A stretch of 15,052 bases of DNA. Origin: Euperipatoides rowelli. Taxonomy: Eukaryota; Onychophora; Udeonychophora; Euonychophora; Peripatopsidae. Below are positions 7,347-15,052 of the stretch, piece after piece. Each line of letters starts with the position of its first letter. The stretch's first letter is position 1. The notes below the pieces were generated by a model. The model made no database searches. It saw only the letters and a list, made by a program, of their open reading frames with translations, and was not told the origin of the DNA. The DNA is taken from assembly GCA_003024985.2 (NCBI GenBank), contig PXIH01S0001026.1, one strand, 5' to 3'. Both the position numbers and the translations under genes were made by a program.

Positions 7347-8117
7347 TTAAAAAGCCACAATCTGAAAAAGTGAAACATGTTATTACTTTTTTAAAAACAA
7401 ACAATGGAAACAAAAATATTTTCAGTTTTCTCAGGTTAAACACAATTCAAATGTATTGGTTTCAATTTTATTGTCCACAATAGGAGGTAGCCAGTATAAA
7501 TATTATTGAGCTTAATGTCACTTTAAAGTATGAACTGGTTAATTGTAGACTCTAGTCATTTAACTCTGACTAGAGTCTGACCTAAGTCACTTCTAAGACT
7601 TGACAAATGAATAGTGATTTGACTTGAACTTGGACAGACCGACTTCATAGCTTTACCTTGGTTTTCATATTTATCCATTATAATGTTAGCGAAAACTTTT
7701 TATTTTTCAAAGTGTGCGACAACAATCTGAACAAAGCATATTACAATGACATTGAGACTGATATTAAGGCAAGAATCTAAATGGTAAACACAAATGTGTT
7801 GTAATAGAATAATTTATGTTTTGTATGAATTTATAATAAAGTTTAGCTGTTTGATGTGTAGGATGATAGGATCACACCATTAATCTATGGCCGCTGTGTC
7901 AAATTTTTTCTTCAACTTGAGACACCACTTGAAAGCTCTTGCAAAGACTTAAGACTTACATACAATTTGTTGTCATTTCTTACTAAATGTCCTAATCAGG
8001 AATGGTTAACCTCTCTTGGTGCAGGAACCTATTATACAAATCTATAACACAAATTTTCAATTTACAGTAAGAAGGGTGGTAGGAGAATGTATATGTGAAC
8101 TTTAAATTTAATAGAGA
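7347..8117. other. AT-rich non-coding stretch
   Basis: No gene was seen. The clear feature is the hairpin at 7547-7578, listed separately. The rest is AT-rich with no repeat or motif that I can support. Confidence 0.55.
7547..7578. repeat. Perfect 12-bp inverted repeat, hairpin
   Basis: AGACTCTAGTCA (7547-7558) and TGACTAGAGTCT (7567-7578) are exact reverse complements around an 8-nt loop (TTTAACTC). The stem is longer than expected by chance at this spacing. It is too short for a normal microRNA precursor, and no terminator role applies in this kind of genome. A footprint of a transposon or a structured part of an intron is possible. Confidence 0.8.
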
Positions 8118-8134
8118 TTAACCCTTTGCCTGTC

Positions 8135-8154
8135 TTTGAATCATGTGATTCAAA
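8135..8154. repeat. 9-bp inverted repeat at the MITE left end
   Basis: TTTGAATCA, TG, TGATTCAAA: perfect 9-bp arms with a 2-nt centre, 13 nt inside the left end of the element. It is a shortened version of the motif at 8516-8533 and 8573-8590, lacking the central AT step. Confidence 0.75.
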
Positions 8155-8299
8155 CCGTGTTTGTTTCAGACGCTTGTGTATCATAGATAATTCAAAATAC
8201 ATATGATTTTAAATGCTGAAAACTTTTGTTCACAGAATGAAAAATAAACGATCGTTGGAACTAAACGTATCAGTTTGAAAGTGTTCTAACTTGCTATGC

Positions 8300-8315
8300 A
8301 TCACATACGATTCAC
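8300..8315 (-). repeat. Internal MITE motif, copy 2
   Basis: The minus strand reads GTGAATCGTATGTGAT, differing from the plus-strand copy at 8516-8531 (GTGAATCATATGCGAT) at two positions. It is followed nearby by a related half site, AAACGTATCA (8317-8326). Confidence 0.7.
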
Positions 8316-8515
8316 AAAACGTATCATTGCTAACTATATGAAATAATAGTTTTAGGTACCGTAATGAAAACATATATATATATACACAAGATTAAATTTT
8401 GTATTCATAACAAATTGTAAGTTTTTTTTATAAAACGTTAATTTATTTTATATTTAGATACAAAATAACATTTTTTTTTTAAAAAAAATAATTTGCGTAA
8501 AATGCAAAGTTAAAT

Positions 8516-8533
8516 GTGAATCATATGCGATAC
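8516..8533 (+). repeat. Internal MITE motif, copy 3
   Basis: Reads GTGAATCATATGCGATAC, followed by a half site ATCGTATGA (about 8539-8547). Shares the GTGAATC-R-TATG-Y-GAT pattern with the other copies. Confidence 0.7.
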
Positions 8534-8572
8534 AAAAATCGTATGAAAAATAAATTCTACTCATACGCTTTT

Positions 8573-8590
8573 TGAATCATATGTGATTCA
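8573..8590. repeat. Internal MITE motif, copy 4
   Basis: TGAATCA, TATG, TGATTCA: perfect 7-bp arms around a 4-nt centre. It is preceded by a half site TCATACGC (about 8561-8568). Confidence 0.75.
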
Positions 8591-8737
8591 CATTGTTTTA
8601 TTATTATTTTTTCATCCTGGAACAACTACATACCTAAAAATATTAATTTTATGCCCTAAATCATAATAGATCAAAAGATATAAAAAAAAGCGTATGAGAA
8701 GTAACCTTGAAAATTGCTTAAACAGGCAAAAAGTTAA

Positions 8738-10902
8738 AAAAAAGTTCAATTTAAGAGGGAAGAGAAATGCTAAGAGAAATTTAAACTGGTGAATTTCTTT
8801 ATCAGAGGGAAAGGTGGGAGAAAATTATGACGACGACGACGATGGAGCAACATTTTTTTTTATTGATGACTGTGACCTGAATTATTAATTTATTTTGATA
8901 TAAAAGGACACAAATAAAAATAAAATATGGGATTATGTCAACATTTCCAAGGTTGATCAATATGCTAGGTATTTTAATTGAATCGGTTTTGACTACACGC
9001 TCATGTGTTAAATGAATGCATACCGGTACCTAGTTTATTAAAATAGTGAAAAAACTTAATGATTTAAACATGCTTTCATAAATACAAGAATATTTATATA
9101 GGCCTACTGTATATAAAATCTTTAAATTATGTAGCAGAAAAAAATGTCAGATTGAAATAGAGGGCGTAGATGTTCTGCATGGTTTATTTGTAAACAGGAG
9201 AAGGTGCAAGTGTTCTGTGGGAGTCATCGAGTTTCATAATAAACTAATTGCATAAATTGAACAGTTTTATATTTTTAAAAAAACATAATTCATAGTACAT
9301 TATCTCACACCTAAAGTGGATTATTACTTTATGGTTGTACATAGTGAAAAAGAACAACTTTTTCATCTTTATAAGTCAAATTAAACAAAGTAGGATATTC
9401 TATTTATTTAAAAAATTGAATATTATAATTATTTTCTTTTCAATGTGTTTTTTTATGATTATATTAATGGCCAACATAATTATTCCTAAAACAAACATTA
9501 ACTAAACATTGGGTCGATTGGTTTCATTACAAACATTAAACATTTCTTGTCCATTAAAAAAATTAATTTGTATAAAATATTTAATTATAATCGTTTTGTT
9601 TCCTTTATTTTAATAAAAGATTTCTTGGCTGTATTTGTGTGACGATGTTGTGTACATACACATTTAAGATTATGTTTAATTTAAATCATGCTATTTGCAT
9701 TACTAAATCCTGACATGCTAAATCATCACTTCTTATAAAATATTTAATACATTCACAATGATTTTATTTAAAAAATAAAATTATTTACAGGCAACAAACT
9801 GTTATTATTGGAAGACAGCAAAATAATATTAATTGACCTCAAGAATTTAACTTTGATGAGTTAAAAATTGATTAGTCACAAAATCCCCTTCAAGTTGGCC
9901 TTTTACCACAATTCCTGTCTTTTAATCCCTAGTTTAATTATTATTGTATTATTCAAATCCCATTATTTTGTTTAACTTGTTCTTCAATCCCCTATAAATT
10001 TATATTCACTGTGATTCAGTCATTACTTTTCACTCATTGTTTTATAACTCTCTCCATTTTATTATTTATGCTTATCTCATTTTATACTTTTTATTTAGAT
10101 TGTTGAAATGTCTGGGTTGAAGTGGTCATGTTCCCTTCTAAGATTAACATGAAAGGGAGGAGGGGGGGGATTTGTCCATTTTTTGAAGATTTGCCCTTAA
10201 TGAATTTTTGATTTCATTGTTTAATCTTAAGAAATTTGATTGTTGAATTTTTTTTTTTTTAAACTTTTGAGCTTGACCTCTGACATGATCTTTGACCTAG
10301 ACCTTGAAATTTTAATTTTACCTTGATTTTTTATCTTGATCATATGATTGAAATGCCAGCCTCTGATTGGCTGGTAGTATCCTTTTTGATGCAGAGTCCC
10401 CATTTCTTAGATCTACTATTGTTAAAATAACAAAAACAAAATACTGTAATGAAATAGTTACTGAATACAAAAATAAAATCAATAAAAATTAAAAGTAATA
10501 AAATAAAAATAATTGCTAAAAAAAAATCTCACTTGATGCAAATGATAAAATAATAGGTTAAATTTAATTATTGTAGAAATCCTGAAGGATGAAGATAAAA
10601 AAAAAATTGAAACTTTGATAGAGAAATATTTTTGATTAGATCAAAGAAGCTACAGTTCACACAGATAAAATAAAATGTGGGAGATTATCAGTTTAATTCT
10701 TGAAATTGGAATGTAAAAGAAAAATGTGTAAATCAAACATAAATTTTCCACAGAAAATAATGGAAATGAGAAAGGCTAATGGATCGTTCTTGCATTATTA
10801 TACTCAGCCTATTTATTGTTAACTACAGTATAATGGATCGTTTTGGCTTAAGCATTTGGTTATTTATCAATAATTGATGGCAATACATGCTAACTTTACC
10901 AA
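8738..10902. other. Long AT-rich stretch, no gene recognised
   Basis: I see no supported coding sequence on either strand over about 2.2 kb. Present are a short GAC microsatellite at about 8828-8843, several poly-A/T runs, and a G-rich patch (GGGAGGAGGGGGGGA) near 10155-10170. There is also a run of CTTGA/TTGACC words at 10272-10341, a 6-bp inverted repeat CCAGCC/GGCTGG at 10356-10374, and a 12-bp direct repeat TAATGGATCGTT at 10777-10788 and 10831-10842. This looks like old intergenic or intronic sequence. Confidence 0.6.
10272..10341 (+). repeat. Degenerate CTTGA/TTGACC short repeat
   Basis: The words CTTGACC, TTTGACC, ACCTTGA (twice) and ATCTTGA recur over 70 bp. A similar CTTGA/TCTTG-rich stretch occupies 1-60 of the window. 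Probably a decayed simple repeat. Confidence 0.4.
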
Positions 10903-11062
10903 TTCACACCCAATTTTAATTGATAGTTGTGTGTATGTATTACCGGTATTAGCCTACAGTACAACTTCACACCCAATTTAATTGATAGCTGTATGTGTAT
11001 ACGTTAGCCTACTGTTAAACTTTACACCCAATTTGAGTTGAAGGCTTGTGTATATTCATGCA
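10903..11062 (+). repeat. Three-unit tandem repeat (about 56-63 bp)
   Basis: Units start with TTCACACCCAATTTTAATTG (10903), TTCACACCCAATTTAATTGA (10966) and TTACACCCAATTTGAGTTGA (11022). Each is followed by a GTGTATGTAT/GTATGTGTATAC-like part and, in the first two, by TTAGCCTAC and an AACTT segment. Unit lengths are 63 and 56 bp, and the third is partial. A decayed partial unit may precede it (AATTGATGGCAATACATGCTAACTTT, from about 10872). It lies 260 bp upstream of the BEL gag start and could be part of that element's LTR. Confidence 0.8.
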
Positions 11063-11318
11063 CATTTGCATTTAGCATTGACTATTGTATATGTACTTGT
11101 GTGCATATATACAGTATATCGTCGAGCTATTTTAAAATTATTTCACTCTCATCATTTGCTGACAGCTTGTCAGACTGCACTCGTTCATACTCGCCACATA
11201 CGATTAGTCCATACTTCTGTTTACCACTAGTGCATAGAGGGCCACAGGAACACTTTATACACTGTTTGAACAATTCTACCCAACTCACATAATGGACTGA
11301 CAAAGTACTGCACCCACG
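11063..11318 (+). other. Probable LTR or leader of the BEL element
   Basis: This lies directly upstream of the gag start of the plus-strand BEL/Pao element, where the 5' LTR, primer-binding site and leader are expected. A TATA-like ATATATACAG occurs near 11105. I could not fix LTR ends or recognise a primer-binding site, so the element edge is unknown. The short open frames here on both strands have no recognisable content. Confidence 0.4.
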
Positions 11319-12400
11319 ATGGATAGGCAGCTGCTTATTAGGCAACGCGAGTCAGTTACTACAAGAATCAAACTAATTCATGTGTACTGTATGTTCAAGA
11401 ATGCCTTTCAGACAAATCGTCTATAAAAAACATGTGGAAATAAGGAAAAGACATCTGGAGAAGTGTCAAGTGGATCTACAAGACATCCAAAATAAAATTT
11501 AACTCAACTGTATGATGCAGACTTGGAGTTTGACATGAGCCAGAGTGAGAATAATGAAGAGAATTCATTCTTGATTCAGAAATAGATTTGCTGCCTCCGG
11601 CTACACAGCTGAGTCAGCAATCAGTATTCCACATAATACTGGTACATTGCCCACTACAAGACTTCCCACAATAGAAATGCCCAAGTTTTCTGTAAACTAC
11701 GAAGTATGTAGTAGCTACCAGGACTTGTTTGTTGCACTTGTCCATACCAATGAACTAGGACCAGTTCAAAAATTATTCTACCTCAAAGACTTTTTTAAAA
11801 ATTCATTCTCAAACACCAATGCCAATTAAGAAAAGGCTTGGTAGGTGCTCATCAGACGCTATCAAAACCAAAGAGTTATTGTGAATGCCCACATTAACAC
11901 TCTGTTCAGTCTAAAAACAGTGCAGGGAGAAAATTGATACGACTGTGGAGAACATCAGAGCATTAACGGTGCTTGAAAAGGCCACAACTCATTGGAACTC
12001 CATATTGATACCCTTGGTCATTAGTAGCCTAAACTAGACAGTGAGACACATAGACATTGGGAGATATACTTAAAGTATACATCTATGCCAACCTTTGCCC
12101 AACCTGTTCTTGGAACAGCCATGTTGTCCATTAAAGACTGCTACTGGCTGCCATCCACAATTGTGAAATATGTAAACAAGAATTTCTACCTTACAGGTGT
12201 GAAACACTATTGAAAGTGGCTATTTCTGAAAGAGAGTCAATTTGGTAAAGACCAAATCATTATGTTTTAACTGCTCAGAGCAGGTTATTCACCCCAGACA
12301 TGCAAGTCCCCATTGTGCAAAAGGTGTGGAAGATGTCACCATACTATATTTCATAAGGAATCAGAGCCCCCACAGACAGTGCCCACAACAGCTCCACCTC
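11319..12400 (+). pseudogene. gag: BEL/Pao Gag, broken
   Basis: Gag builds the particle. The start is the ATG at 11319: the frame MDRQLLIRQRESVTTRIKLI resembles BEL Gag N-termini and stops at 11424. Other frames continue with EIRKRHLEKCQVDLQDIQ and the acidic ADLEFDMSQSENNEE (about 11518-11565). The central domain reads LPTIEMPKFSVNYEVCSSYQ and DLFVALVHTNELGPVQKLFY in the 11647-11829 frame. It then shifts to RYQNQRVIVNAHINTLF and NIRALTVLEKATTHWNS. The nucleocapsid has CFNC at 12263-12274 in one frame. A second Cys/His cluster (12301-12363, CKSPLCKRCGRCHHTIFHKE) lies in another frame; BEL Gag usually has such a pair. At least four frame changes and several stops are present. Confidence 0.85.
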
Positions 12401-12560
12401 TGCAAACTTGACAGGCAACATAATCATTTTGCAGACGTAAATTCCGACATGTACTGTACATCCTGCTCTCTACGACATTGATCTCGGTTTGGACAACAGT
12501 GTGACACCACCTAGGATGCCGACTCTATCAGAAAGACGTTGAGAATACCACTTCAGACAA
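12401..12560 (+). pseudogene. pol: BEL protease remnant and linker, mostly deleted
   Basis: In intact BEL elements a retropepsin with a D(S/T)G active site follows the Gag knuckles, then a long linker to reverse transcriptase. Here the plus strand gives RHVLYILLSTTLISVWTTV (about 12450-12510), resembling the lead-in HVLLSTAL, and then a stop. It continues almost at once with PPRMPTLSERR and FRQTH, which belong to the linker near reverse transcriptase. No D(S/T)G motif is visible. I infer that the protease core and much of the linker, some 200 or more codons, were removed by a deletion with a breakpoint near 12495-12515. Confidence 0.55.
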
Positions 12561-13290
12561 ACACACTCGGGAGGCCACAGGGAGTTTCACAGTGCTTTCA
12601 CCTTTTTGATCCAAACATTACACAGCAACTTAGTGAAAGGAAATCCACAGCCATTTCTCGATTGCTGCAGCTGGAAGCACATCTCTATAAGAAGTCATAT
12701 ACCCACTGTACAGAGACTTTCTCCAATTAATATTCCATTATGGAACACATGACAAAGCTATCCAAGACTAACATCTCACAGTTGCAGGACCATACTATAT
12801 ACCACACCATGTCGTATTCAAGAGTCCAGCACTACCACTAAATTATGTGTGGTATTTGATGCATCTAGAAAAACACGTACAGGCATCTCTCTCAATGACA
12901 AGTTGTTGGTGGGACCGACTGTCCAGGACAGTATAATGGCGATTACACTCTGTTTTTGTATCTATCCTTATGCCTTCACTACTGATATAGCCAAAGTGTT
13001 TCGGCAAGTTCAGTACACCAGGATGACCGCCATTATCAGAGAATTCTCTGCAGACACTGCCCAGGACCACATTGAGAAATTTGAACTAAGGTTCTTCAAC
13101 AGTTATCAATGGATGGTGTGACAGACTTCACTCACAGATCTTGGCAGCGGAAATACCAAAAGTTAATACAGCTACTGCAGAGCGGGGATTTGAGTTGAGA
13201 AAATGGACTGGAAATGACCAACGCCTACTGGCACAAATTCCTAGAGAGCTTCATGCCACGATGAGTCGCTCTGTCTTTTGATGCCACAAT
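12561..13290 (+). pseudogene. pol: BEL reverse transcriptase, catalytic box deleted
   Basis: The lead-in reads HTREATGSFTV, then LSERKSTAISRLLQLEAHLY (12539-12730 region) and HHVVFKSP/ESSTTTKLC around the start of the palm. The palm signature VFDASRKTRTGISLNDKLLV then GPTVQDS lies in the 12849-13121 frame. The first catalytic Asp is kept in FTTDIAKVFRQVQ. The expected TVTYG block and the YVDD box are absent. The sequence passes from EKFEL to VLQQLSMDGVTDF (another frame) and then, near 13140, directly to EIPKVNTATAERGFELRKW (about 13150-13205), which belongs downstream of YVDD. The enzyme therefore lost its second and third catalytic Asp. Frames then continue to LLAQIPRELHATMSRS before a stop. 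Confidence 0.85.
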
Positions 13291-14010
13291 CAAGACACTT
13301 ACGATTAAACCAGTAACATACAATCTTCAGTAACACAATCTTCAAACAATTCTATCCTTAACTGCTCAGCGGGCTATAATCAGTCATCATAAAGCCTAAA
13401 ATGTTGAAGCAAAATCTCTGGTTGTTGGGCATTGCTAGGAACTAGCTACTTCCACCAGACATTGTCATAAATTGGAAGCAGCAGCAACAAGAGCTACCCT
13501 CTATACAGAACATAAGAATTTTCAGACAAATTGAATTCTTGATTGGTTCGACAATTATGAGCTGCACGGATTTTTCAACAGTTCTGAAGCTGCCTATGTG
13601 GCTTATATCAGGACATCATCTCAATCTGGAAATATCAACATCACTATGCTATATGCAAAAACTAGGGTGGCCTCCTAAAACAAAATCTTGTCAAGGCTCA
13701 AACTGTGTGGAGCCAGCCTCCTTGCTAGATTACTATCATCAGTAGTTCACGAAACTAAATTCAATTTTGAAAGCATTAACACTTGGACAGACTCCGCTGT
13801 GGTTTTGGTATGGATGGCAAGTCCTCCACAAAGGTGGGCCACATTTGATGCCAACCATGTGTCAGAGATTCAAGACCTCATCCCTCCTCAGGGTTTGCAA
13901 CATGTCAAATCGGGGGACAATACCACGGACTATGCTTCTAGGACCTTGTGTGGGTCAAATAAAGGACTTTGCCCTCTGGTGGAAGGGACCACCTAGGCTG
14001 CCTCAATAAA
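13291..14010 (+). pseudogene. pol: BEL connection domain and RNase H, catalytic residues lost
   Basis: The connection reads SFDATIKTLTIKPVTYNLQ, then after frame changes SVIIKPKMLKQNLWLLGI and PPDIVINWKQQQQELPSIQN. RNase H follows in one frame as ELHGFFNSSEAAYVAYIRTS, where the usual HGF-x-DAS has Asn for the catalytic Asp (AAC, 13577-13579). After an in-frame stop comes LSRLKLCGASLLARLLSS, where the usual RLEL has Lys for Glu (AAA, 13700-13702). The third Asp is kept in WTDSAVVLVWM (GAC, 13790-13792). The domain ends with RWATFDANHVSEIQDLIPP, DNTTDYASR and, one frame over, LWWKGPPRLPQ. Two of three acidic residues are gone, so the enzyme is dead apart from its stops. Confidence 0.88.
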
Positions 14011-15052
14011 TTGCTTGTTGTAATGAACAGAGAACCCAACATCAGGGATACTACTATAGAAATGGTCCTCACTGCTTTGGTCTTGCATGAAGTTCTGCCC
14101 ATACTGGATTGCTACTCATCGTTCTCCACACTAGTAAGGATGACTGCATGCTGGATAAGATTTACAACAACTGTAGATGCAGTAAACGGGATCATCATGG
14201 GGACCAATTAGCTGCAGGAAATTCACCACTGCTCTTCAATATTGGATCAGAAGGGAACAGCAGCAAGGTTTCACTCAAGAGATATCAGCGCTGAAAAAAA
14301 TTGGCCACTTTCTATAGGAAGCCAGATGCTTTTACTTTCCTTACCTCTTTTTCTGGATTCGCATGCCTTCTTGAGGATTTGTAGTAGAATAGCCAATGCA
14401 TCTGTTTCATTTGACCATATGCATCCCATTCTGCTGCCACCAAAATCCCTGTTCACACTATTATTGATGAAATATGAGCACATCAGGAATTTGCATGCTG
14501 GTCCACAACTACTCCTGGCAATTACGCGGCACAAATACTGGATTCCTGTCGGACAAAATTTTTTATGTGGACTAGTGCAAAAATGCATTATTTGTCATCG
14601 TCGAGCTCAGATTAATCAACAATTGATGGGATGTCGACCAGTTACCGAGTCCAACTGGATAGGCCATTGGCCCAAGTTGGAATCAATTATGCAGGTACGA
14701 TCAAGGCTCCAGATTAAGAGCAGCTGGTTCCCAATGTTACTTACAGGGCCTACATTGTGCTCCTTGTGTGCATGGTGATTAAGGATGTTTATTTGCTTGA
14801 CTACTAGGCAATGATGGGCCTCCTTCAATGTTTCATGGTTAGAAGAGGCAAACTGAGTGACATATATAGTGTTTGCGGTACCAACTTCAAGGGTGCGGAT
14901 GCAGAGCTGAGGCAGCAGTATAACGTTGCCAGAGCGGAAATTTTGGTAGACAATTATCTACCGAGGGCATCACCTGGCATTTCATCCAACAAGGCTCAAA
15001 TCCAAAATTTCCCACACACCATTAGATAGATTATACTGACTGGTCTAGGATG
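14011..15052 (+). pseudogene. pol: BEL integrase, broken and cut by window end
   Basis: The N-terminal part reads YSSFSTLVRMTACWIRF (about 14115-14165), then ALQYWIRREQQQGFTQEISA in one frame and ILLPPKSLFTLLLMKYEHIR in another. The zinc finger is intact: His at 14479 and 14494, Cys at 14584 and 14593, in EHIRNLHAGPQLLLAITRH and KCIICHR. In the core, the usual GVDYAG reads GINYAG, so the first catalytic Asp is Asn (AAT, 14685-14687). In the usual DIYSDxGTNFKGA the second Asp is Val (GTT, 14871-14873, IYSVCGTNFKGADAEL). The stretch near the window end (WHFIQQGSN in one frame) corresponds to WHFNPP; the region of the catalytic Glu is decayed or lies beyond the window. Stops occur inside the core. 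Confidence 0.9.

Larger units (their letters stand above)
8118..8737. mobile_element. piggyBac-like MITE (TTAA-flanked)
   Basis: A TTAA at 8118-8121 is followed by CCCTTTGCCTGTC (from 8122). On the other side ACAGGCAAAAAG (ending 8733) is followed by TTAA at 8734-8737. Read inward, the two ends match at 10 of the first 12 positions (CCCTTTGCCTGT and CTTTTTGCCTGT). TTAA target duplication with short inverted ends beginning CCC/CTT is the hallmark of piggyBac-type transposons. The 612-bp body has no coding sequence, contains poly-A/T runs and an AT microsatellite (about 8368-8385), and carries four copies of a palindrome-like motif. It would depend on a transposase made elsewhere. The two mismatches in the right end suggest an old copy. 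Family assignment is inference from the ends alone. Confidence 0.7.
11319..15052 (+). mobile_element. Degenerate BEL/Pao LTR retrotransposon, cut by window end
   Basis: The plus strand shows, in order, BEL-type gag with CCHC knuckles, a protease-region remnant, reverse transcriptase with the BEL signature VFDAS-(R)KT-TG-SLND-LLVGPT, BEL RNase H, and integrase with an HHCC finger reading HIRNLHAGPQLLLA. Domain order and these signatures identify BEL/Pao rather than Gypsy. The copy is broken throughout by stops, frameshifts and small deletions, including the protease core and the catalytic box of reverse transcriptase. Integrase catalytic residues are substituted. The 3' part of integrase and the 3' LTR lie beyond the window. 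It runs opposite to the Gypsy element and is separated from it by about 6 kb. Confidence 0.92.

Noticed and set aside
8368-8385. TATATATATA run as a regulatory site
   Set aside because: A plain AT microsatellite inside the MITE.
11038-11345. Short open frames on both strands upstream of BEL gag
   Set aside because: No motifs. They overlap each other and lie where an LTR or leader is expected.
1-15052. tRNA genes, CRISPR array, bacterial operons
   Set aside because: No T-loop GGTTCRA-type box in a cloverleaf context, no regularly spaced identical repeats, and the content is eukaryotic.

Overview
This is animal nuclear DNA, most likely from an invertebrate. It is AT-rich, intron-like or intergenic over long stretches, and built largely from dead transposable elements. 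A BEL/Pao-type retroelement, a class known from animals, and a Ty3/Gypsy element whose primer-binding site fits animal tRNA-His support this. No bacterial genes, tRNA or rRNA genes, or CRISPR array were seen, and I cannot name the species.

Layout. 1-814 is unassigned sequence with a GC-rich block, poly-T tracts and small inverted repeats. 815-5523 is a decayed Ty3/Gypsy LTR retrotransposon on the minus strand. Read right to left it has a candidate 5' LTR, tRNA-His primer-binding site, gag remnant with a broken zinc knuckle, protease (active site changed to LETGA), reverse transcriptase (YLDD kept), RNase H, integrase with GPY/F module, and an acidic tail. Every domain is split by stops or frameshifts, most of the capsid part of gag is missing, and no 3' LTR was recognised. 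5524-8117 is AT-rich non-coding sequence with several hairpins. It holds two short minus-strand open stretches (7275-7346 and 6492-6641) that could be two phase-matched exons of an unrecognised membrane protein gene. 8118-8737 is a non-autonomous DNA transposon that looks piggyBac-like: TTAA on both sides, about 12-bp imperfect terminal inverted repeats starting CCC/CTT, and four internal copies of a palindrome-like motif. 8738-10902 is AT-rich with no gene seen. 10903-11062 is a three-unit tandem repeat. 11319-15052 is a decayed BEL/Pao retrotransposon on the plus strand, cut by the window end inside the integrase core.

The two retroelements once encoded the usual gag, protease, reverse transcriptase, RNase H and integrase set for copying through cDNA. 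Neither can work now. The most informative points are the piggyBac-like MITE with its internal motif family, the tRNA-His primer-binding site, the fact that several lost catalytic or primer bases fit CpG-to-CpA change, and the possible host exons between the elements. I did not find a convincing new biological system.
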